A stretch of 64,000 nucleotides of DNA from Vibrio algicola (GCF_009601765.2 NZ_CP045699.1:1674001-1738000), one strand, 5' to 3'. Positions 30,477 to 42,605 are shown, numbered from the stretch's first letter. Numbers and translations are program-made. Notes: generated by a model not told the origin, from the letters alone.

Positions 30477-31274
30477 CTATTCGTTTTTAAGTAACCAAGA
30501 GAGAATATCGCTTCTTTGCTCTGGCGTGGCTTTTTTATACCAGTAATCCAACATTTGACTTGGTTTATCGCTGCCTTTTAGCTCACCCGCCACTTGTTTA
30601 CGGTTTTGAAATGCCCAACTTGAGAAGGCTTGCTTTTGTTCAGCCGATGCTTCATCGAACCAGTACTGTACCATTTCTTGTGGCTTACTCGCTTGAGTGA
30701 TAGGTGCAATTGTTGTCGCTGCCGCAATATTTGTAGAATTTGATATATGTCCATTGGCCTCATTAAACAATGCTTCGACATATCCAGCTGGAATTTTATA
30801 ATCGATTACAGAGGATTTATTTGGAGTCACGATTTGATAAACAAGCCCTGTAGTTCTTGCTTGTTGAAGTGTTTCCATATCAACCGGAAATGTAACATAT
30901 TGCGTTGTTGTACAGTTATCATTACAAACTTCGCTTGATACTTTGTAGTCTTTTAAAGCAACTGTTTTGCCATTATAAATAGCTGATGTGTAGAAGTTAT
31001 ATGTTTTGAAAAAGGTCATACTCATCGCAACATGCGATAATTCAAGATTTTTTGAATCTTTTTTAGGGAAAATGGCTGTAATATTAGCAGCACTATTTAA
31101 TATTTGACTATCTCCAACAATGATATCACCTGTTGAAAATGCTTTTCCTTGAACCTCAACAAAATTAGATCTGTCTTCAACCTTTTGAATTGCATCCGAA
31201 TAGTCACCATCATCAGCAAAATTTGAACATGCTGATAATAATAATATTGAACATAAAAAATAAACCTTTTTCAT
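30477..31274 (-). CDS. predicted outer-membrane lipoprotein with duplicated C-terminal motif
   Basis: It is 265 residues. The signal peptide ends in lipobox LSAC with lipidation Cys16. A beta-rich middle with a Cys pair (EVCNDNC) follows. The C-terminus has two copies of a 29-residue motif, about 197-225 and 237-265, each with pattern MxxYWxxxAxxEQ(K/R)xxxxSWxxxN. Similar repeats occur in Vibrio DUF2057 (UPF0319) proteins, which this probably resembles. The Cys at position 17 of the motif pattern is absent, so no metal site is apparent. It lies downstream of the porin gene, 80 bp away, in the same direction. Function unknown. Confidence 0.75.
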   Translation of the reverse strand: MKKVYFLCSILLLSACSNFADDGDYSDAIQKVEDRSNFVEVQGKAFSTGDIIVGDSQILNSAANITAIFPKKDSKNLELSHVAMSMTFFKTYNFYTSAIYNGKTVALKDYKVSSEVCNDNCTTTQYVTFPVDMETLQQARTTGLVYQIVTPNKSSVIDYKIPAGYVEALFNEANGHISNSTNIAAATTIAPITQASKPQEMVQYWFDEASAEQKQAFSSWAFQNRKQVAGELKGSDKPSQMLDYWYKKATPEQRSDILSWLLKNE

Positions 31275-31353
31275 ATGTCACCTACTACTTTAAGGAGAAA
31301 AACGCTGGCCTAAGCCAGCGTCTGGGTTTACGTATTATATCGAAAAAAAGGAA

Positions 31354-32430
31354 TTAGAAACCGTATTCAATACCAACACGTGTCACAATATCTGTATCAT
31401 TTGTTGCTACTTTAGCTGAATCAGTGCGGTGTGCCTTACGGCCTGCAACACGAATGTACGGAACAAAACCATTAACTGTCATCATCAATTGTCCTGAAAT
31501 AGTACTCATGTCATCATCCATATCAATTCCACCTTGCTCAGAATCTAAATTAGCTGCATAGCCTAATTTAAAGCCAATATTGTCATACCAGTATTGACCA
31601 ATGATTGAGTAAGAGTCTTGAGATTTATCACCCGCTTTCATATCAGCATTAATTTCTTCATGCTTATACGCTGCTGCAAGACCAAAACCAGCTGGCAATG
31701 CAATATCCACACCTGCGATGTATGCGAAGTTATCATCGCCTTTCACACCTTTGAAATCTGTACCAGTTTCAAGTGCACCCATGAAGGTAATTTTGCTGAT
31801 GGTGTATTTAGCATTCAAACCACCAAAATAAGAATCGCGAGTTGCGTTACCGCCACCAAATGCACTACCACCAGTATCACGACCAACAGAAGCGGCAAAT
31901 GAGAAACCACCATAATTCAATGAGTCATAACGAACTTGGTTAGATTGACGATCATAAGTAGCTTGCACACCACCCCAATCAAACACACTGCCTAGACCTG
32001 GGTTAGAGAAAGGCCAGTCAATGATTTCATACATTGGTGTTAGCATACGACCAAAACGTACTTTACCCCAACTATCACCTTGAAGACCTACAAAGGTATC
32101 ACGGAAACCTAAAACACCACCAGGGTTACCACCTTGGCCCCAATCAGTATTATCTACATAACCAGATTCAATTTGCATAAAGACATTTAAGTCATCAATG
32201 ATATCTTTATCTGCACGGAAACCAATGCGTGATTCATTTTCAATCACTGCGCCTGTACTTGCATCACGATTGTCACCAACGTTGTAATTAACAACCGAAA
32301 TCGCGGCAACACCATACACTTCTACTTTAAAGTCAGAATTAAGACCAACTTCAACCGCGTTTGCTGCACCAGATACTGCTGCTAGAGAAACTGCAGCGCC
32401 AAGTAGCGTACGTTTAAATATCTTTTCCAT
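31354..32430 (-). CDS. outer-membrane general porin (Gram-negative porin family)
   Basis: Trimeric beta-barrel porin of 358 residues for diffusion of small solutes. The signal peptide cleaves after ANA (residue 25). The mature protein starts VEVGLNSDFKVEVYG, with alternating beta-strand pattern. The constriction-loop region contains NTDWGQGG and DTFVGLQGDSWGKVRFGR, and the final residue is Phe, as required for Bam recognition. It resembles Vibrio OmpU-like/VC0972-type porins. A 539-bp upstream region suggests complex regulation. Whether ToxR controls it is not shown. Confidence 0.9.
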   Translation of the reverse strand: MEKIFKRTLLGAAVSLAAVSGAANAVEVGLNSDFKVEVYGVAAISVVNYNVGDNRDASTGAVIENESRIGFRADKDIIDDLNVFMQIESGYVDNTDWGQGGNPGGVLGFRDTFVGLQGDSWGKVRFGRMLTPMYEIIDWPFSNPGLGSVFDWGGVQATYDRQSNQVRYDSLNYGGFSFAASVGRDTGGSAFGGGNATRDSYFGGLNAKYTISKITFMGALETGTDFKGVKGDDNFAYIAGVDIALPAGFGLAAAYKHEEINADMKAGDKSQDSYSIIGQYWYDNIGFKLGYAANLDSEQGGIDMDDDMSTISGQLMMTVNGFVPYIRVAGRKAHRTDSAKVATNDTDIVTRVGIEYGF

Positions 32431-32679
32431 GGAATAACTCCTAAAAATTGGACATAGCTGTTTTTTGAGTACCTTGCTGCTTTAAGTGGCCGCCGAAAGC
32501 AACAAGGCTAATTTTCATTATTTCGCTAAGTAAACTAACTAAACGAAAAACTTATCTTTCTGATGTTTCATACACTGTGTGCATTCACGCTATTAAGACT
32601 ATCTTCATGTAAAAAAACATCAACATTAAGTTAATTTATTAACAATAAAACATGAGTGACCGCAAAGTTTTCGAACTAA

Positions 32680-32697
32680 AGCGATCTGGATCACACT
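32680..32697 (-). promoter_or_regulatory. possible CRP site upstream of the porin gene
   Basis: AGTGTGATCCAGATCGCT on the minus strand has the strong half TGTGA and the central GATC-like core of CRP sites. It is about 250 bp upstream of the porin start. Tentative. Confidence 0.35.
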
Positions 32698-32854
32698 CAT
32701 CACCTAAGCGCCAAGATGAAAACAAAACCCTTTAAAAACAATATAATAGATATAAATAAACATAAAGATCACATTTTTTTATATTTATTATTATTTATGT
32801 GATTTATCATCCCACCAAATCAATAGGCACACTTAATCATAGAAACCTTCAGGC

Positions 32855-32886
32855 AAAAAAAAAGGCGCCAATAAATGGCACCTTTG
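32855..32886 (-). terminator. terminator after ligA
   Basis: On the minus strand AAAGGTGCC and GGCGCCTTT pair with one wobble around a seven-base loop, followed by nine T. Confidence 0.85.
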
Positions 32887-32969
32887 GTTTTCACTACGAT
32901 ATTGTTAACGCTTTTTTATTCTTTAAAACTAAGTTTAAATATTAAAATATACTCTTAATAATCAACATC

Positions 32970-35018
<2,049 letters not shown>

Positions 35019-35072
35019 TCATATTTAATAATTCAACTAGAGTGTTTTCGGTATGTCTACCACGGTTAAAAC

Positions 35073-35096
35073 AAAAAAGGCTCCCAATAGGAAGCC
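35073..35096 (-). terminator. terminator between zipA and ligA
   Basis: On the minus strand GGCTTCC and GGGAGCC (one mismatch) form a hairpin with a TATT loop and six T after it. Confidence 0.75.
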
Positions 35097-35118
35097 CAAT
35101 TAAAGTTGATGTTAATTT

Positions 35119-36141
35119 CTAGTCAAAGGTTTTGTTGATATATTGACGAATTTGCTGACGATAGGTAGAAAGACGATTTGGAGTCATTAATTTACGTTGG
35201 TCATCAAGCACATTAGCGCCTAAATCATCGGCAATTTGCTGCGCAGTACGCAACATATCAGTAAAGGTTTGATCGCTATCACCATAACCGGAAAGCGCCA
35301 TAAAGAAAGAGATGCCTTTGGTCGAAAACTGATCCGGATCATCACAAACCAAGGTGCCTGGTTTCATCATATTAGCCACGCTAAATAACACTTTCCCATT
35401 GCTATCTTTCGCTTCATGGTAATGGAATATATCCATCGCGCCGAAAAACAAGCCATTCCTATTCATACTTGAAAACAGCTCTGTACCATTAAATTCTGTA
35501 CTACCCGCCGCGTGCACATGCAGCACAATAACTTCTAATGCATCATCACTTGTTGCTGTTTGCACCGGTTCCTGCTCATTATTAACTGCGGCATTACCGC
35601 TGAAAGGATCCGGTTTAGTTATGACGGGTTCAACAACTGGTTGCTTATAGTCAGCCGGTGCCAAATCGCTCGTGATATTTATGTTTGTATCTAGTTCATT
35701 TACAGAGATCGGTTCATTTAAGTGACTCTGTTCGCGCAAGGGGGTAGAAAAACTATCATTTTGAGCAAGTAATGGGTCTTGTTCTGCCATTACATTCGTA
35801 TTGAGCTCACCATCGTTATGGTGTTGGTTATCTATAACAACAGACTCAATATTATCAGTGGCTGAAAATTTATTGCTACTGGCAAACGAAACATCCGATT
35901 CGCCAAACAATGGATCGGGATGTTCATCAAGTGGATCTTGACTGTTAAATTCAGGTTCTTTTCGTGCTTTTACAACCGGTGCAGCCGCTAAGCTTGGCTC
36001 TTGTTCTTCTTTAAGCTTACTTAATGGTTTATCCGCAAATTTTGATTTACCCTCTTTTCTATTAGACATGATCCCATGTGCTAACAAAGCGATAATCAAC
36101 AATCCGCCAACAATAATGAGTACTAGTCGCAATTCATGCAT
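35119..36141 (-). CDS. zipA: cell division protein ZipA
   Basis: Tethers FtsZ to the inner membrane during division. It is 340 residues. An N-terminal membrane anchor (about residues 5-23, LVLIIVGGLLIIALL) is followed by a short basic stretch. A long acidic, proline- and Asp-rich linker spans about 40-200. The C-terminal FtsZ-binding domain (about 205-335) includes VLHVHAAG and NGLFFGAMDIFHYHE. It is divergent from cysZ. Confidence 0.95.
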   Translation of the reverse strand: MHELRLVLIIVGGLLIIALLAHGIMSNRKEGKSKFADKPLSKLKEEQEPSLAAAPVVKARKEPEFNSQDPLDEHPDPLFGESDVSFASSNKFSATDNIESVVIDNQHHNDGELNTNVMAEQDPLLAQNDSFSTPLREQSHLNEPISVNELDTNINITSDLAPADYKQPVVEPVITKPDPFSGNAAVNNEQEPVQTATSDDALEVIVLHVHAAGSTEFNGTELFSSMNRNGLFFGAMDIFHYHEAKDSNGKVLFSVANMMKPGTLVCDDPDQFSTKGISFFMALSGYGDSDQTFTDMLRTAQQIADDLGANVLDDQRKLMTPNRLSTYRQQIRQYINKTFD

Positions 36142-36564
36142 TGGTCACTCTCAATTCTATAATGTTATGATTCGAATCTACCTTGCATCCTTCGCCCGTC
36201 TTGGTTTTAGCGGGGTTTCAAGGCACTACAAAGCCTAGTATACCCAAGTGACTTGGATATTGAGTTACTTTATCAAAATTTATCTCTTTTTAGAGCCTAT
36301 AAATGTCAATATTCTGAATACTTTATCACGCCTTTTGCCTTTCATCACAATTCAAAGAACACTCAAACCATTTAATTTTTCGTTCACAGCTCATCACTGT
36401 TGAATAATTGAGCATCTAACGCAGCCTCAAAATTAATCTATTCAAGCGTTATCAGAATGTTACTGTCTTCATTTCAGTTTGTTATTGCTTCGCTTTTCTT
36501 CTTGGTTTATATCAGTAGAATAGTCGGGCAAGCTGTTTTTCACAATCGTTCTGATGGAGTTTTT
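36142..36564. other. zipA/cysZ divergent intergenic region
   Basis: A 423-bp gap. A reading frame continuing upstream of cysZ to 36457 is open but unlike the family N-terminus. A small perfect palindrome CCAAGTGACTTGG lies at 36243-36255 within a TATACCCAAGT word typical of ERIC-like element ends. No gene is supported. Confidence 0.5.
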
Positions 36565-37326
36565 ATGTCCCCAACGCCGACACCTGTATCGTCATACCCT
36601 GCCAGAAGCGGCTTTGGCTACTTTATGTATGGGCTGCAATTGTGCTTTCAACCAGGCATTCGACGCTTTGTCATCTTCCCCCTACTGATTAATATCCTGT
36701 TATTTGGTGGCTCACTCTACTATTTGTACTCCAACTTAAGTGATTGGCTCGGACATTGGATCGACACCATTCCAAGCTTTTTATCTTGGTTATCATATCT
36801 GTTGTTCCCAATTCTTGCTCTTACCATTATTGCCACATTTAGTTACTTTTTTAGTACTGTTGCCAATTGGATTGCCGCCCCTTTTAATGGTCTGCTAGCG
36901 GAAAAACTAGAGATCCAATTAACAGGACAAACCTTAACCGATCAATCGCTGTTTTCTTTAGTTAAAGATACGCCACGCATCTTGCATCGTGAATGGATAA
37001 AATTGGTGTATTACATTCCTAAAGCACTCGGTTTGTTGATCTTGCTGCTGATTCCCGCATTAGGGCAAACCATCGGGCCTATTCTGTGGTTTTTGTTTAC
37101 CGCTTGGATGATAGCGATTCAATATTGCGATTATCCATTTGATAACCATAAAGTGACCTTTGCTAAAATGAAAGACGATTTAGCCTCGGATAAAATGCTG
37201 TCTTATAGCTTTGGCAGCTTGGTTGCGATATGTACCATGATCCCAATTATAAACTTAATTGTGATGCCGGTTGCCGTATGTGGCGCGACCGCAATGTGGG
37301 TCGAGCGCTACCAGCAAAGAAATTAA
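36565..37326 (+). CDS. cysZ: CysZ, sulfate transport/permease protein
   Basis: Inner-membrane protein of the CysZ family (253 residues) needed for sulfate entry feeding cysteine synthesis. The ATG at 36565 is chosen because GGAG sits five bases upstream and the product begins near ARSGFGYFMYGLQLC, followed by QPGIRRFVIFPLLIN as in E. coli. Four or more hydrophobic segments are visible (about residues 35-55, 70-95, 145-170 and 215-240). cysK follows 124 bp downstream, a conserved pairing. Confidence 0.93.
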   Translation: MSPTPTPVSSYPARSGFGYFMYGLQLCFQPGIRRFVIFPLLINILLFGGSLYYLYSNLSDWLGHWIDTIPSFLSWLSYLLFPILALTIIATFSYFFSTVANWIAAPFNGLLAEKLEIQLTGQTLTDQSLFSLVKDTPRILHREWIKLVYYIPKALGLLILLLIPALGQTIGPILWFLFTAWMIAIQYCDYPFDNHKVTFAKMKDDLASDKMLSYSFGSLVAICTMIPIINLIVMPVAVCGATAMWVERYQQRN

Positions 37327-37450
37327 ATTTCCCATATCTTATAACTATTTATTCCTTTTCCAACCCAGGATGAGGAATTATGATTTTGCTATCGCCTAGC
37401 ATCTGTTAGGCCAAATAAATCGCACTCACCGTGAATGAAGGAACATTAAC

Positions 37451-38419
37451 ATGACTAAGATCTATGAAGACAACACCCAAACTATCGGTAACACACCACT
37501 GGTTCGACTTAATCGAGTGAGTAAAGGCAATGTGTTAGTGAAAGTTGAATCGCGCAACCCAAGCTTTAGTGTTAAATGTCGTATTGGCGCTAATATGGTA
37601 TGGGAAGCAGAAAAAGCGGGACAATTAAAGCCCGGGGTTGAACTTGTAGAACCGACGTCAGGTAATACTGGGATTGCATTGGCTTTTGTTGCCGCCGCGC
37701 GTGGTTACAAACTGACACTAACCATGCCGGATTCAATGAGCATCGAACGTCGTAAGTTATTAAAAGCATTAGGCGCGAATCTAGAGCTTACCGAAGCGGC
37801 CAAGGGCATGAAAGGCGCCATTGCCAAAGCGGAAGAAATTGTCGCCAGCGACCCAAGCAAGTATTTATTATTGCAGCAATTTAACAACCCAGCTAACCCT
37901 GCTATTCATGAAAAAACCACCGGTCCTGAAATTTGGGAAGCAACCGATGGTCAAATTGATGTGTTTGTCGCGGGTGTCGGCACTGGCGGTACTTTAAGCG
38001 GTGTAAGCCGTTATATTAAGAACACTCAAGGCAAAGCGATCACCACAGTTGCGGTTGAACCAACTGAATCACCAGTGATTGCTCAAGCATTGGCAGGACA
38101 AGAGTTGACACCTGGGCCACACAAAATCCAAGGTATTGGCGCAGGCTTTATTCCGGGTAACTTAGATTTAAGCTTAATTGATAAAGCCGTAAGCGTGACT
38201 TCTGAAGAATCAATTGAAATGACACGCCGTTTAATGGAAGAAGAAGGTATTTTAGCCGGATTCTCATCAGGCGCGGCGGTTGTAGCCGCCAACAAGATAG
38301 CAGAACTACCTGAATTTGAAGGAAAAACAATCGTTGCCATCCTTCCAAGTTCGGGCGAGCGTTACCTCAGCACGGCATTATTTGCAGGACTATTTACTGA
38401 GAAAGAGAATCAACAATAA
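37451..38419 (+). CDS. cysK: cysteine synthase A (O-acetylserine sulfhydrylase)
   Basis: Makes cysteine from O-acetylserine and sulfide with PLP. It is 322 residues. The PLP lysine is Lys42 in [11 protein letters not shown]. The substrate loop TSGNTGIA and the phosphate loop [10 protein letters not shown] are intact. A terminator is at 38443-38469. With cysZ it forms a sulfur-assimilation pair, probably under CysB. Confidence 0.97.
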   Translation: MTKIYEDNTQTIGNTPLVRLNRVSKGNVLVKVESRNPSFSVKCRIGANMVWEAEKAGQLKPGVELVEPTSGNTGIALAFVAAARGYKLTLTMPDSMSIERRKLLKALGANLELTEAAKGMKGAIAKAEEIVASDPSKYLLLQQFNNPANPAIHEKTTGPEIWEATDGQIDVFVAGVGTGGTLSGVSRYIKNTQGKAITTVAVEPTESPVIAQALAGQELTPGPHKIQGIGAGFIPGNLDLSLIDKAVSVTSEESIEMTRRLMEEEGILAGFSSGAAVVAANKIAELPEFEGKTIVAILPSSGERYLSTALFAGLFTEKENQQ

Positions 38420-38442
38420 GGGTTCAAATCAATTTTTTACCG

Positions 38443-38469
38443 AAAAAAGCTCCTTTATGGGGCTTTTTT
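38443..38469 (+). terminator. terminator after cysK
   Basis: AAAAAAGCTCC and GGGGCTTTTTT hairpin with TTTAT loop; one mismatch in the stem. Confidence 0.85.
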
Positions 38470-38722
38470 GTTGATCCCTAGTACACCTTTAGTAATAATC
38501 AGGATGTTTTATTTTAAGCTTCAAAATAAAGAGGCTAATTTAGTAGCACAATGACTATTAAAAAAATAGACGCTCATGTACTAAATAGATAAACATGACT
38601 TAAATAATTGGAACGAAGACTGTTTTGTGCACCATTTTATGAACTAGCGAAGCAGCGCATAAGAAGGTAAGCTAAACTGTTTTCAAATCCTATAACAAAG
38701 TAAATTAATCGGGGTAACACAC
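38470..38722. other. leader of the pts operon
   Basis: A 253-bp AT-rich segment before ptsH. It must hold the pts promoters; I could not pin down boxes. No ORF is supported. Confidence 0.45.
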
Positions 38723-38980
38723 ATGTATCAGAAGCAAGTAGAAATCACTGCAGAAAACGGTCTTCACACACGTCCAGCGGCTCAGTTTGTTAAAGAAGCT
38801 AAAGCATTTGATGCTGACATCACTGTGACTTCTAACGGTAAAAGTGCAAGTGCTAAGAGCCTTTTCAAACTACAAACTCTTGGCCTAGTAAAAGGTACTG
38901 TTGTGACAATTTCTGCTGAAGGCGCACAAGCTGAAGCAGCTGTTGATCACCTAGTCGCTCTTATGGATGAGCTACACTAA
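38723..38980 (+). CDS. ptsH: HPr phosphocarrier protein
   Basis: General PTS carrier passing phosphate from EI to sugar-specific EIIAs. It is 85 residues with the active-site His15 in [11 protein letters not shown] and the conserved Ser region [22 protein letters not shown] precedes the ATG. First gene of ptsH-ptsI-crr. A 176-bp gap with a strong hairpin separates it from ptsI, unlike the tight spacing common in enterics. Confidence 0.98.
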   Translation: MYQKQVEITAENGLHTRPAAQFVKEAKAFDADITVTSNGKSASAKSLFKLQTLGLVKGTVVTISAEGAQAEAAVDHLVALMDELH

Positions 38981-39038
38981 TCACACCTAGTGTTTAGTGG
39001 TACCCGTGTTAACGCTGCAGCTTGGTAGATTTAAATTG

Positions 39039-39075
39039 AGCCTTTATCGCTTAGCGAGACTAAGCGATTGAGGCT
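39039..39075 (+). other. stable hairpin between ptsH and ptsI
   Basis: Stem AGCCTttATCGCTTAG paired with CTAAGCGATtgAGGCT around a five-base loop. No T run follows, so it is not a typical terminator. Candidate mRNA processing or stability element. Confidence 0.65.
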
Positions 39076-39156
39076 TTAGTTAATCTCTTATTGCTGCATC
39101 AGTAATGTTGGGTATCTCCACCTACTTTTTAAATTTGAACAAATTAAGGTAAGGCT

Positions 39157-40881
39157 ATGATTTCTGGAATTCTAGCATCTCCTGGTATTGCTTTCGGTAA
39201 AGCACTACTTCTTCAAGAAGATGAAATTGTCCTAAATAAAACTCCTATTTCTGACGATCAAGTTGAAGCTGAAGTAAAAAACTTCTTTGATGCTCGTAAT
39301 AAATCTTCTGAGCAATTAGAAGGGATTAAACAAAAAGCACTTGAAACTTTTGGTGAAGAAAAAGAAGCCATCTTCGAAGGGCATATCATGCTGCTTGAAG
39401 ATGAAGAACTAGAAGAAGAGATTTTAGCACTGATCAAAAAAGACAAAATGTCGGCTGATTTTGCTATCTATTCTGTTATTGAAGAGCAAGCCGTTGCCCT
39501 TGAGTCACTTGATGATGATTACCTTAAAGAACGCGCAACAGATATCCGTGATATCGGCAGCCGTTTCGTAAAAAATGCATTAGGCATCAACATCGTATCT
39601 TTGAGCGCGATTAATGAAGAAGTTATCTTGGTTGCTAATGACCTAACCCCTTCAGAAACAGCGCAAATCAATCTAGACTTCGTTCTTGGTTTTGCTTGTG
39701 ATATCGGTGGTCGTACTTCTCATACCTCGATCATGGCGCGTTCTTTAGAATTGCCAGCGATTGTCGGTACTAACGACATCACCAAACAAGTTAAGAATGG
39801 TGATACGTTGATTCTTGATGCGATCAACAACAAAATAATTATTAATCCTTCTGAGGCAGAACTGGCTGAAGCGAAACAAATTCGCGATACCTTTATTGCT
39901 GAAAAAGAAGAATTAGCCAAATTAAAAGACCTTCCAGCGGTCACAACCGATGAACGTCACGTTGAAGTATGTGGCAACATTGGTACCGTGAAAGACTGTG
40001 ACGGCATTATCCGTAATGGCGGCGAAGGTGTGGGTCTATACCGTACCGAGTTCCTATTTATGGATCGTGATGCCCTTCCTACAGAAGAAGAGCAATACAA
40101 AGCGTATACTGAAGTCGCGAAAGCGATGGGTGACCAAGCGGTTATCATTCGTACCATGGACATCGGTGGCGACAAAGATCTTCCATACATGGATCTGCCA
40201 AAAGAAATGAACCCTTTCTTAGGCTGGCGTGCAATCCGTATCAGCCTAGATCGTCGTGACATCTTAAAAGATCAGCTACGCGGTATTTTACGCGCATCGG
40301 CACATGGTAACTTACGTATCATGTTCCCAATGATCATTTCAGTGGAAGAAATTCGTGAACTGAAAGCGGCGATCGAACAATATAAAGCAGAACTTCGCAG
40401 CGAAGGTCTGGCTTTTGACGAAAATATCGAAATCGGTGTGATGGTTGAAACACCAGCGGCAGCAGCGATTGCTCACCACCTTGCCAAAGAAGTGTCATTC
40501 TTTAGTATTGGTACTAACGACTTAACTCAGTATACTCTTGCAGTTGACCGTGGTAATGAGCTTATTTCTCACCTATACAATCCGTTATCTCCAGCTGTCC
40601 TGACTGTGATTAAGCAAGTAATTGATGCTTCTCATAAAGAAGGAAAATGGACTGGTATGTGTGGCGAGCTTGCTGGCGACGAACGTGCTACTCTATTGCT
40701 ATTAGGCATGGGACTAGACGAGTTCAGCATGAGCGGTATTTCTATCCCACGCGTTAAGAAAATCATCCGTAATTCAAACTACGCAGAAGTTAAAGCAATG
40801 GCTGATGAAGCACTTGCAATGGCTACCGCGGCAGAAATTGAAGCTTGCGTTGATAAATTTATCGCAGAAAAGTCGAATTAA
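39157..40881 (+). CDS. ptsI: PTS enzyme I (phosphoenolpyruvate-protein phosphotransferase)
   Basis: Transfers phosphate from PEP to HPr, starting the PTS cascade. It is 574 residues. The phosphohistidine loop [18 protein letters not shown] is about residue 189. The PEP-binding motif [12 protein letters not shown] and the C-terminal [16 protein letters not shown] are intact. A ribosome binding site AAGGTAAGG precedes the ATG. It is followed at 51 bp by crr. Confidence 0.98.
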   Translation: MISGILASPGIAFGKALLLQEDEIVLNKTPISDDQVEAEVKNFFDARNKSSEQLEGIKQKALETFGEEKEAIFEGHIMLLEDEELEEEILALIKKDKMSADFAIYSVIEEQAVALESLDDDYLKERATDIRDIGSRFVKNALGINIVSLSAINEEVILVANDLTPSETAQINLDFVLGFACDIGGRTSHTSIMARSLELPAIVGTNDITKQVKNGDTLILDAINNKIIINPSEAELAEAKQIRDTFIAEKEELAKLKDLPAVTTDERHVEVCGNIGTVKDCDGIIRNGGEGVGLYRTEFLFMDRDALPTEEEQYKAYTEVAKAMGDQAVIIRTMDIGGDKDLPYMDLPKEMNPFLGWRAIRISLDRRDILKDQLRGILRASAHGNLRIMFPMIISVEEIRELKAAIEQYKAELRSEGLAFDENIEIGVMVETPAAAAIAHHLAKEVSFFSIGTNDLTQYTLAVDRGNELISHLYNPLSPAVLTVIKQVIDASHKEGKWTGMCGELAGDERATLLLLGMGLDEFSMSGISIPRVKKIIRNSNYAEVKAMADEALAMATAAEIEACVDKFIAEKSN

Positions 40882-40932
40882 TAATATAATCATTCGACTA
40901 GAGATTAAAAATTAACTGCTTAGGAGCACAAC

Positions 40933-41442
40933 ATGGGTCTGTTTGACAAACTTAAGAAGCTAGTATCTGACGACACAGCTGATGCCGGAGCGATCGAAAT
41001 CATCGCGCCAATTTCTGGTGAAATCGTGAACATCGAAGATGTGCCTGATGTCGTATTCGCTGAAAAAATCGTTGGTGATGGTATTGCTATTAAGCCAAAC
41101 GGCGACAAAATGGTTGCACCAGTAAACGGTACAATCGGCAAAATTTTTGAAACTAACCACGCATTTTCAATCGAATCTGATGACGGTGTTGAGCTTTTCG
41201 TTCACTTCGGTATCGATACTGTTGAACTTAAAGGTCAAGGCTTTACTCGTATCGCTGAAGAAGGCCAAACGGTTAAAGTTGGCGACACTGTGATTGAATT
41301 TGATCTTGCTTACTTGCAAGAAAATGCAAAATCAACACTAACGCCAGTCGTTATCTCTAACATGGACGAAATCAAAGAGTTGAACAAACTTTCTGGTAGC
41401 GTTGTTGTTGGTGAAACTCCGGTTATCAGTATCGTTAAGTAA
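40933..41442 (+). CDS. crr: EIIA-Glc (Crr)
   Basis: Glucose-family EIIA, donor of phosphate to IICB transporters and regulator of adenylate cyclase and inducer exclusion. It is 169 residues with the phospho-His in [14 protein letters not shown] (about residue 91) and the partner His in TNHAFSIES (about 76). The AGGAGC ribosome binding site precedes the ATG. It is the last gene of the operon, ended by the terminator at 41461-41488. It is the probable partner of the IIA-less NagE in this window. Confidence 0.98.
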   Translation: MGLFDKLKKLVSDDTADAGAIEIIAPISGEIVNIEDVPDVVFAEKIVGDGIAIKPNGDKMVAPVNGTIGKIFETNHAFSIESDDGVELFVHFGIDTVELKGQGFTRIAEEGQTVKVGDTVIEFDLAYLQENAKSTLTPVVISNMDEIKELNKLSGSVVVGETPVISIVK

Positions 41443-41460
41443 TCTTTACTTTCTGATATT

Positions 41461-41488
41461 AAAAACGCTGCCTTAGGCAGCGTTTTTT
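41461..41488 (+). terminator. terminator of the pts operon
   Basis: AAAAACGCTGCC and GGCAGCGTTTTTT with a TTA loop, a strong GC-rich hairpin followed by six T. Confidence 0.92.
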
Positions 41489-41536
41489 GTTTGTATCAAA
41501 CTATTTATACCTGATGCTCAAACTGATACTACCTTC

Positions 41537-41692
41537 TAATACCAATTCCATTTGATATTTGATCAATTTAAATACGCCGAAAGGCGCAGATCCATCCTTG
41601 AGCGCTTGAGAAAAGGCCCTCCATGGGCACTTAGAAAAGAACACCCATGTAGTTTGACACTTTTCTCCATCAACAATATGGATAGAACTGTA
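41537..41692. repeat. 145-bp-type intergenic repeat, copy B
   Basis: Same family as 19369-19513, with left end TAATACCAATTCCATTTGAT kept but right inverted end lost. It carries the hairpin variant GGCCC...GGGC plus an additional AGAACACCCATG segment shared with copy D. It lies between convergent crr and the DyP peroxidase gene. Confidence 0.8.
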
Positions 41693-41702
41693 CCTTTGGG
41701 CT

Positions 41703-42605
41703 TTACGCTAGTTTCAGTTCAGCCAGCATTTTCTGTGATGGGGCAAAAAGGTACGCTCCCGTTACCGCGCTAGTAAAGCGTAATAACTGATCGGTTTTGC
41801 CATCAGTCACACCATACATACTTTCTAGCATCACTTTAAAGTTATGCAGTCGATTACAATAAGCAATAAACAGTAGACCATGCTCACCCGATACTGAACC
41901 ATACGGCAGGCTATGGCGAACCAGTTTTAAGCCTTTGCCTTGTTCTTTAATATCGACTCGACCCACATGCGAAGCGGCCGGCACATCATCAAGCTCAATG
42001 GAATCTGGCTTAGTACGACCAATCACCTTTTCTTGTGCTGCTACGCCTAAACGATTCCAAGCCGGTAATTTGTGGATAAAGCGTTGCACCATCACATAAC
42101 TGCCACCAGCAAATTCACCTTCAGGAATAATCGCCACTTCATGACGTTGTTCATCTTTCGGGTTCTCAGTACCATCAATAAAATCGGTCATATCACGGCA
42201 ATCTAAATAACGATATCCGTAAGTTTCATCAACAATCTCAACATCTTGTTCAATTTGTTCCATCAGCTTGCGCAGCAAATAAAAATGCAAGTCATGGCGT
42301 AATGAATGACAATGCAATAACACATCAACATCGGTCGTCGGCGCAATAACATCCCCATTACCTAAAACAGAAAATGGTTCTAATTCTGCAGGCATCGCTT
42401 GATTCAGCTTCCCCCAAAAAGCATGAGTAAAAGATAACGATAAGACTAAATTCGCCCCAGATTGCTGTTGGTTAAGTTGCTCAACCAATGATGGCAGAGC
42501 TTGCAGTTGCGCTAAAACATGCGCATGATTTTGTTTTATTTTAATTAAACTATAGAGTGCAAATGGGTTTGCATCTGGCGTTATCGCCAATTGAGGTTGT
42601 GACAT
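41703..42605 (-). CDS. DyP-type haem peroxidase
   Basis: Dye-decolourising peroxidase of the YfeX-like class, 300 residues. The signature FIDGTENP holds the catalytic Asp144, the proximal haem ligand His213 is in AASHVGRVD, and the distal Arg230 is in LVRHSLPYG. No Tat or Sec signal is seen, so it is cytoplasmic; a C-terminal encapsulin-targeting tail is not apparent. It is adjacent to a DUF2919 protein gene, as yfeX and yfeZ lie near each other in E. coli. Oxidant and substrate are unknown; H2O2-dependent oxidation of aromatics is typical. Confidence 0.92.
   Translation of the reverse strand: MSQPQLAITPDANPFALYSLIKIKQNHAHVLAQLQALPSLVEQLNQQQSGANLVLSLSFTHAFWGKLNQAMPAELEPFSVLGNGDVIAPTTDVDVLLHCHSLRHDLHFYLLRKLMEQIEQDVEIVDETYGYRYLDCRDMTDFIDGTENPKDEQRHEVAIIPEGEFAGGSYVMVQRFIHKLPAWNRLGVAAQEKVIGRTKPDSIELDDVPAASHVGRVDIKEQGKGLKLVRHSLPYGSVSGEHGLLFIAYCNRLHNFKVMLESMYGVTDGKTDQLLRFTSAVTGAYLFAPSQKMLAELKLA

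Larger units (their letters stand above)
32431..32969. other. intergenic region between porin and ligA
   Basis: A 539-bp AT-rich gap with no gene. The porin-proximal part should carry the porin promoter on the minus strand. A CRP-like sequence (TGTGATCCAGATCGCT on the minus strand) lies at about 32680-32697. The ligA terminator is at 32855-32886. Confidence 0.5.

Noticed and set aside
36457..36564. Possible longer N-terminus for CysZ
   Set aside because: The extra 36 residues are not like the family start, and the GGAG ribosome binding site sits five bases before the ATG at 36565.
39258..39446. Serine-rich minus-strand ORF opposite ptsI
   Set aside because: The serine run is the antisense image of Glu/Asp codons in enzyme I; a chance frame.
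41552..41773. ORF of 73 codons between crr and the DyP peroxidase gene
   Set aside because: It is made of repeat copy B plus the antisense end of the peroxidase gene; no ribosome binding site or homologue recognised.
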